This document shows, piece by piece, positions 61,247 through 64,000 of a stretch of DNA of 64,000 nt. Below the pieces are notes generated by a model. That model saw only the letters and a program-made list of their open reading frames with translations. It did not search any database and was not told the DNA's origin. Source of the stretch: JAUCQB01 sp964586235 (GTDB lineage Bacteria > Planctomycetota > Phycisphaerae > UBA1845 > PWPN01); contig CAZPIO010000023.1 of the NCBI GenBank assembly GCA_964586235.1, positions 4,472-68,471 on the forward strand. Reading direction: 5' to 3'. How positions within the stretch are numbered: the stretch's first letter is position 1; each line of letters starts with the position of its first letter. Both the position numbers and the translations under genes were made by a program.

Positions 61247-64000
61247 GTGAACGCAGCTTGGGCACGGAATCGCGGCTCGATTCGCAGGCTTGTCTTGTTA
61301 GGCTGCCTCCTCCTGGCGAGCCCGGCCTCGGCGGCCATCTCGGTCGCGATCATCGACTACCAGGACACCTGGTCCACAACCAAGGGCCTCGGCCAGAGCC
61401 TGACCGACCTCGGCCAGCCCTACACCGACATCACCAGCCAGGTCCAGGGCGGGTCGGCGATCGACCTCACCAGCTTCGACACCTTCATTGTCGGAAGCTT
61501 CTGTACGCAAAATGACACCATCCGCAGCGTGCTGACGAACGCAACCACGGCCACCACCCTCAACTCGTTCGTGGACAACGGCGGGACGGTAATCATGCTT
61601 ACCCAGGCCGACCAGAACGTTCCCCAGGAAAGCTGGGTCGAGCCCCCGGCCCAGGTGGCCCGCGGCGACAGTGATTTCGACCTCGTCTACCGGGTCCAGC
61701 CGGGGCATCAGATCTTCAATTTGCCGGACACGATTGCGGACAGCCAACTGCAGGGCTGGCAGTACATCGGCTCGGGCACCTGGCCCACGTCATGGGAGAG
61801 CCTCACCGTCTTTGACGAGGTAGGCGTCCTGGCCGGCAACGGCTCGACCATCGTGACCTTGGGCAGCATCGTCGAGGCCGGCTGGGGCACCGGCCGGGCA
61901 ATTCTCCTTTCGCTGGCCCCGGACAAGGCCCGCAACATCGGCAACGCTCAGGCCAAGGCTCAGGCCCCGCACCTGATGCGCAACCTGCTGAGGTACGCCG
62001 AGGATGTGAAGGCGGGGACCGTTTCGCCCATCGAGATCTACGAGGGTGCCTCCTGGAGCGGCCGCGTGTTCATCGATGCCAACGGCAACGGGACATGGGA
62101 GCCGGGCGAGGCCGGCGTGCCGGGCGTGGGTGTTTCGGACACGATCGACCTGGTGCTCACCGCGGCCGACGGCACCTACACGCTGCCCAACGTCCCGAGC
62201 GTTGAGGGCTTGCTCTACATCTCCATCCCGAGCGGCTATGCCAAGAGCGGACCGTGGTACCGGAATATCACCGCCGCCTCCCCACCGTCCGATTTCGACT
62301 TCGCACTCACCGCCGCCGACGAGACCCAGCCCTTTGACTTCGTGCAGATCACCGACATCCACATGGGCGGCAGCGGCACCAAGGCCCTCCTCACCCAGGG
62401 CCTGGCCCAGGTGGCCGCCCTGAAAACCCCACCGGCCTTCATTCTTGCCACCGGCGATCTGACCGACTCGGGGGCAACACTCTCACAGTATGACGATTAC
62501 ACCAGCGCCGTGAACGCCTCGCCGGTCCGAGTCTTCAGCGTCTTCGGGAATCATGATGCCAACGGCGGCACCACCACCAATTACCGCAGCTACCTCGGTC
62601 CTGACTACTACTCGTTCAGCTACGGCGACTGCCATTTCCTGGTGCTCAACTCCGTCTACAAGACCAGCGCCCAACAGAACTGGATCGCTGAAGACCTGCA
62701 ACTGCTCCGCGGCGCCCAGCGCCTGTTCATCTTTCAACACTATTCTCCGTCCGCCTCGGAGCACACCGAGTTCGCATCTTATACCGCCGAAGCCGTCTTC
62801 ACGGGACACTGGCATTCGCAGCATACCGTCCGGGTCGGCAATACCGCTTCCTACAACACCGCGAACTTCCTCTTCGGTGGCATCGATTGCTCGCCCGCCG
62901 GCTTCAAGATCATCCACGTCGCCGGCGAGGGCATCACCAGCCGGATGCGGTGGATCGCTGACGGCAAGCGCCTGAAGATCGTCACCCCCGCCTCGACGTT
63001 CCTGATCGCTCAAGAGGATCTGCTCATCGTGGCGAATGCCTATGAGACGTCAGCCGACGTGGTCTCCATGACCTGCAGGTTGACAGAGGGCGGGACGCTG
63101 ATCGCGGAAGGGTCGCTCGCACCCGAGGGAGAGTGGACCTGGACGACCGTCATCCCGGCCGCCCTCGTCCCGCGCGGCGCGTACGACCTGACAGTGACGG
63201 CCACCAATGACCGGGACGAGGTATCCACGGACAGCAGCACGTTCATGGTCATCGGGCTGCGGCCCGCCCCGGTCCCCGCCGATACCGATTGGCCCCAGTT
63301 TGGCGGAGGTCCACAGCGCGGCGGAGCAACGCCCACCGTGCTGGAACCCCCGCTGGGGCCCGTCTGGCGCCGCAACACCGGCGGAACCTTGGACTTTGCC
63401 TCCCCCGTGCTCAAGGAGCAGAGGCTCTATCTCGGCGTCAAGGACCGCGGTGATTTCGACCACAACGGCGTTCTGGCGCTCCAGGCCGCCAGCGGCGCTC
63501 CGGAGTGGTTCACACCCACCCCGGCGGCCGTTTCCCACAGCGTGGCCGTCGACGATGACCGCGTATATGCCTGCTCGCACGGCGGCATCCTCCACGCGCT
63601 CAACCGCACCACCGGCCAACAGGTCTGGACCGCCACCCTCGGCTCGCAGGCCCAGCGATTCCAGTATGCTTCACCCGTGCTGTCGGCGGGCCAGGTATTC
63701 GCAGGCACGTTCGCCTGGTTCGGGAGCTTCAATGCAATTACCGGCGCCGAAAGCTGGCATCAGACCTACGGAGCCGACTGGATCAGCTCGAACGCCTGCC
63801 CGGCCGTCGCCGGAACTGTGGCTGTCGTTCCAGCCAACTGGCAGTCGAGCAACCTCAGCCTCAAGGGAGTGAGCACCTCCGACGGCGCGACCCTCTGGAC
63901 GTACACCGTTCGGGGCCTGCACGGCAGCCCAATCATCACCGGCGACAAGGTCGTCTTCACCGACTACGACGGGCAGATTCACTGCGCCAACCTGAGCGAC
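61247..64000 (+). CDS. Secreted multidomain metallophosphoesterase with PQQ-type propeller (3' end outside window)
   Basis: The frame is open from the GTG at 61247 (GGAG 8 bases upstream) to the last base, 918 codons, with no stop. A signal peptide (LVLLGCLLLASPASA) is followed by a ThuA/DUF4350-like domain (about 30-245), an SdrD-B/CNA-B-like segment (GRVFIDANGNGTWEPGE near 270), and a calcineurin-like phosphoesterase with Asp370-Ile-His372, GDLTD, GNHD and GHWHSQH. A beta-rich C-terminal phosphoesterase accessory domain comes next, then PQQ/quinoprotein-like propeller repeats from about residue 680 (FASPVLKEQRLYLG, GILHALNRTTGQQVW, GSPIITGDKVVF). It probably hydrolyses a phosphoester outside the cytoplasm. 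Substrate unknown. Confidence 0.85.
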   Translation, partial: MNAAWARNRGSIRRLVLLGCLLLASPASAAISVAIIDYQDTWSTTKGLGQSLTDLGQPYTDITSQVQGGSAIDLTSFDTFIVGSFCTQNDTIRSVLTNATTATTLNSFVDNGGTVIMLTQADQNVPQESWVEPPAQVARGDSDFDLVYRVQPGHQIFNLPDTIADSQLQGWQYIGSGTWPTSWESLTVFDEVGVLAGNGSTIVTLGSIVEAGWGTGRAILLSLAPDKARNIGNAQAKAQAPHLMRNLLRYAEDVKAGTVSPIEIYEGASWSGRVFIDANGNGTWEPGEAGVPGVGVSDTIDLVLTAADGTYTLPNVPSVEGLLYISIPSGYAKSGPWYRNITAASPPSDFDFALTAADETQPFDFVQITDIHMGGSGTKALLTQGLAQVAALKTPPAFILATGDLTDSGATLSQYDDYTSAVNASPVRVFSVFGNHDANGGTTTNYRSYLGPDYYSFSYGDCHFLVLNSVYKTSAQQNWIAEDLQLLRGAQRLFIFQHYSPSASEHTEFASYTAEAVFTGHWHSQHTVRVGNTASYNTANFLFGGIDCSPAGFKIIHVAGEGITSRMRWIADGKRLKIVTPASTFLIAQEDLLIVANAYETSADVVSMTCRLTEGGTLIAEGSLAPEGEWTWTTVIPAALVPRGAYDLTVTATNDRDEVSTDSSTFMVIGLRPAPVPADTDWPQFGGGPQRGGATPTVLEPPLGPVWRRNTGGTLDFASPVLKEQRLYLGVKDRGDFDHNGVLALQAASGAPEWFTPTPAAVSHSVAVDDDRVYACSHGGILHALNRTTGQQVWTATLGSQAQRFQYASPVLSAGQVFAGTFAWFGSFNAITGAESWHQTYGADWISSNACPAVAGTVAVVPANWQSSNLSLKGVSTSDGATLWTYTVRGLHGSPIITGDKVVFTDYDGQIHCANLSD

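Overview
The window looks like a chromosome segment from a planctomycete, most likely a Phycisphaerae-type member of the Planctomycetota. The evidence is several prepilin-like proteins with the FTLIEVLVVVAIIALL leader and an H-x9/10-DG tail, a GreA carried on a very large N-terminal extension (as in Chlamydia), large secreted sugar-active and beta-propeller proteins, and GC-rich DNA. This assignment is inference from gene content; no taxonomic marker gene is present.

Left edge (1-9062): the 3' end of a prepilin-like gene, a glycogen-debranching enzyme on the minus strand behind an extended -10 promoter, a tRNA-Leu(CAG) with a good promoter, then on the plus strand a NodB-type polysaccharide deacetylase and a large secreted heparinase II/III-type lyase with Ig-like and PKD domains. 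A decayed gene tail lies between the last two.

Centre (9392-43557): about 28 genes, all on the minus strand and often overlapping or a few bases apart, form one surface-polysaccharide locus. Transcription runs from high to low coordinates: two prepilin-like proteins, a NusG/RfaH-like antiterminator, UDP-glucose dehydrogenase and uronate epimerase (UDP-GlcA, UDP-GalA), WecB (UDP-ManNAc), a truncated epimerase, a Wzx-type flippase, a nucleotidyltransferase plus CDP-alcohol phosphotransferase pair, a DUF4091 glycosidase-like protein, a hexapeptide acetyltransferase, an O-antigen ligase/polymerase, five glycosyltransferases, a methyltransferase, the CapE-CapF-CapG set for UDP-L-FucNAc, a two-domain oxidoreductase, a heparinase-type lyase, a WbuB-like glycosyltransferase, FemAB-like and GNAT acyltransferases and a DegT aminotransferase. 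Together these predict an acidic, amino-sugar-containing glycan. No phosphoglycosyl (priming) transferase and no Wza/Wzc export genes are visible.

Right part (44387-64000): housekeeping genes ispF-cysS-ruvC-ruvA-ruvB; a divergently placed MNT-HEPN toxin-antitoxin-like pair with its own promoter and palindromic operator; folK; a lipoprotein-like fusion of a degenerate cyclophilin, a seven-bladed FG-GAP propeller and an intact FKBP; a KtrB/KtrA-type potassium uptake pair; a 39-bp tandem repeat and a glycosidase-like gene tail; the GreA fusion; a 202-bp nested inverted-repeat element; a large secreted CBM9/TIM-barrel-like protein; and a metallophosphoesterase/PQQ-propeller protein cut by the window end.

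The most unusual items are the cyclophilin-propeller-FKBP fusion, the CDP-alcohol phosphotransferase with a His in place of the last catalytic Asp next to a matching nucleotidyltransferase, the antiterminator-headed 31-kb polysaccharide run, and the long hairpin element at 57710-57911.
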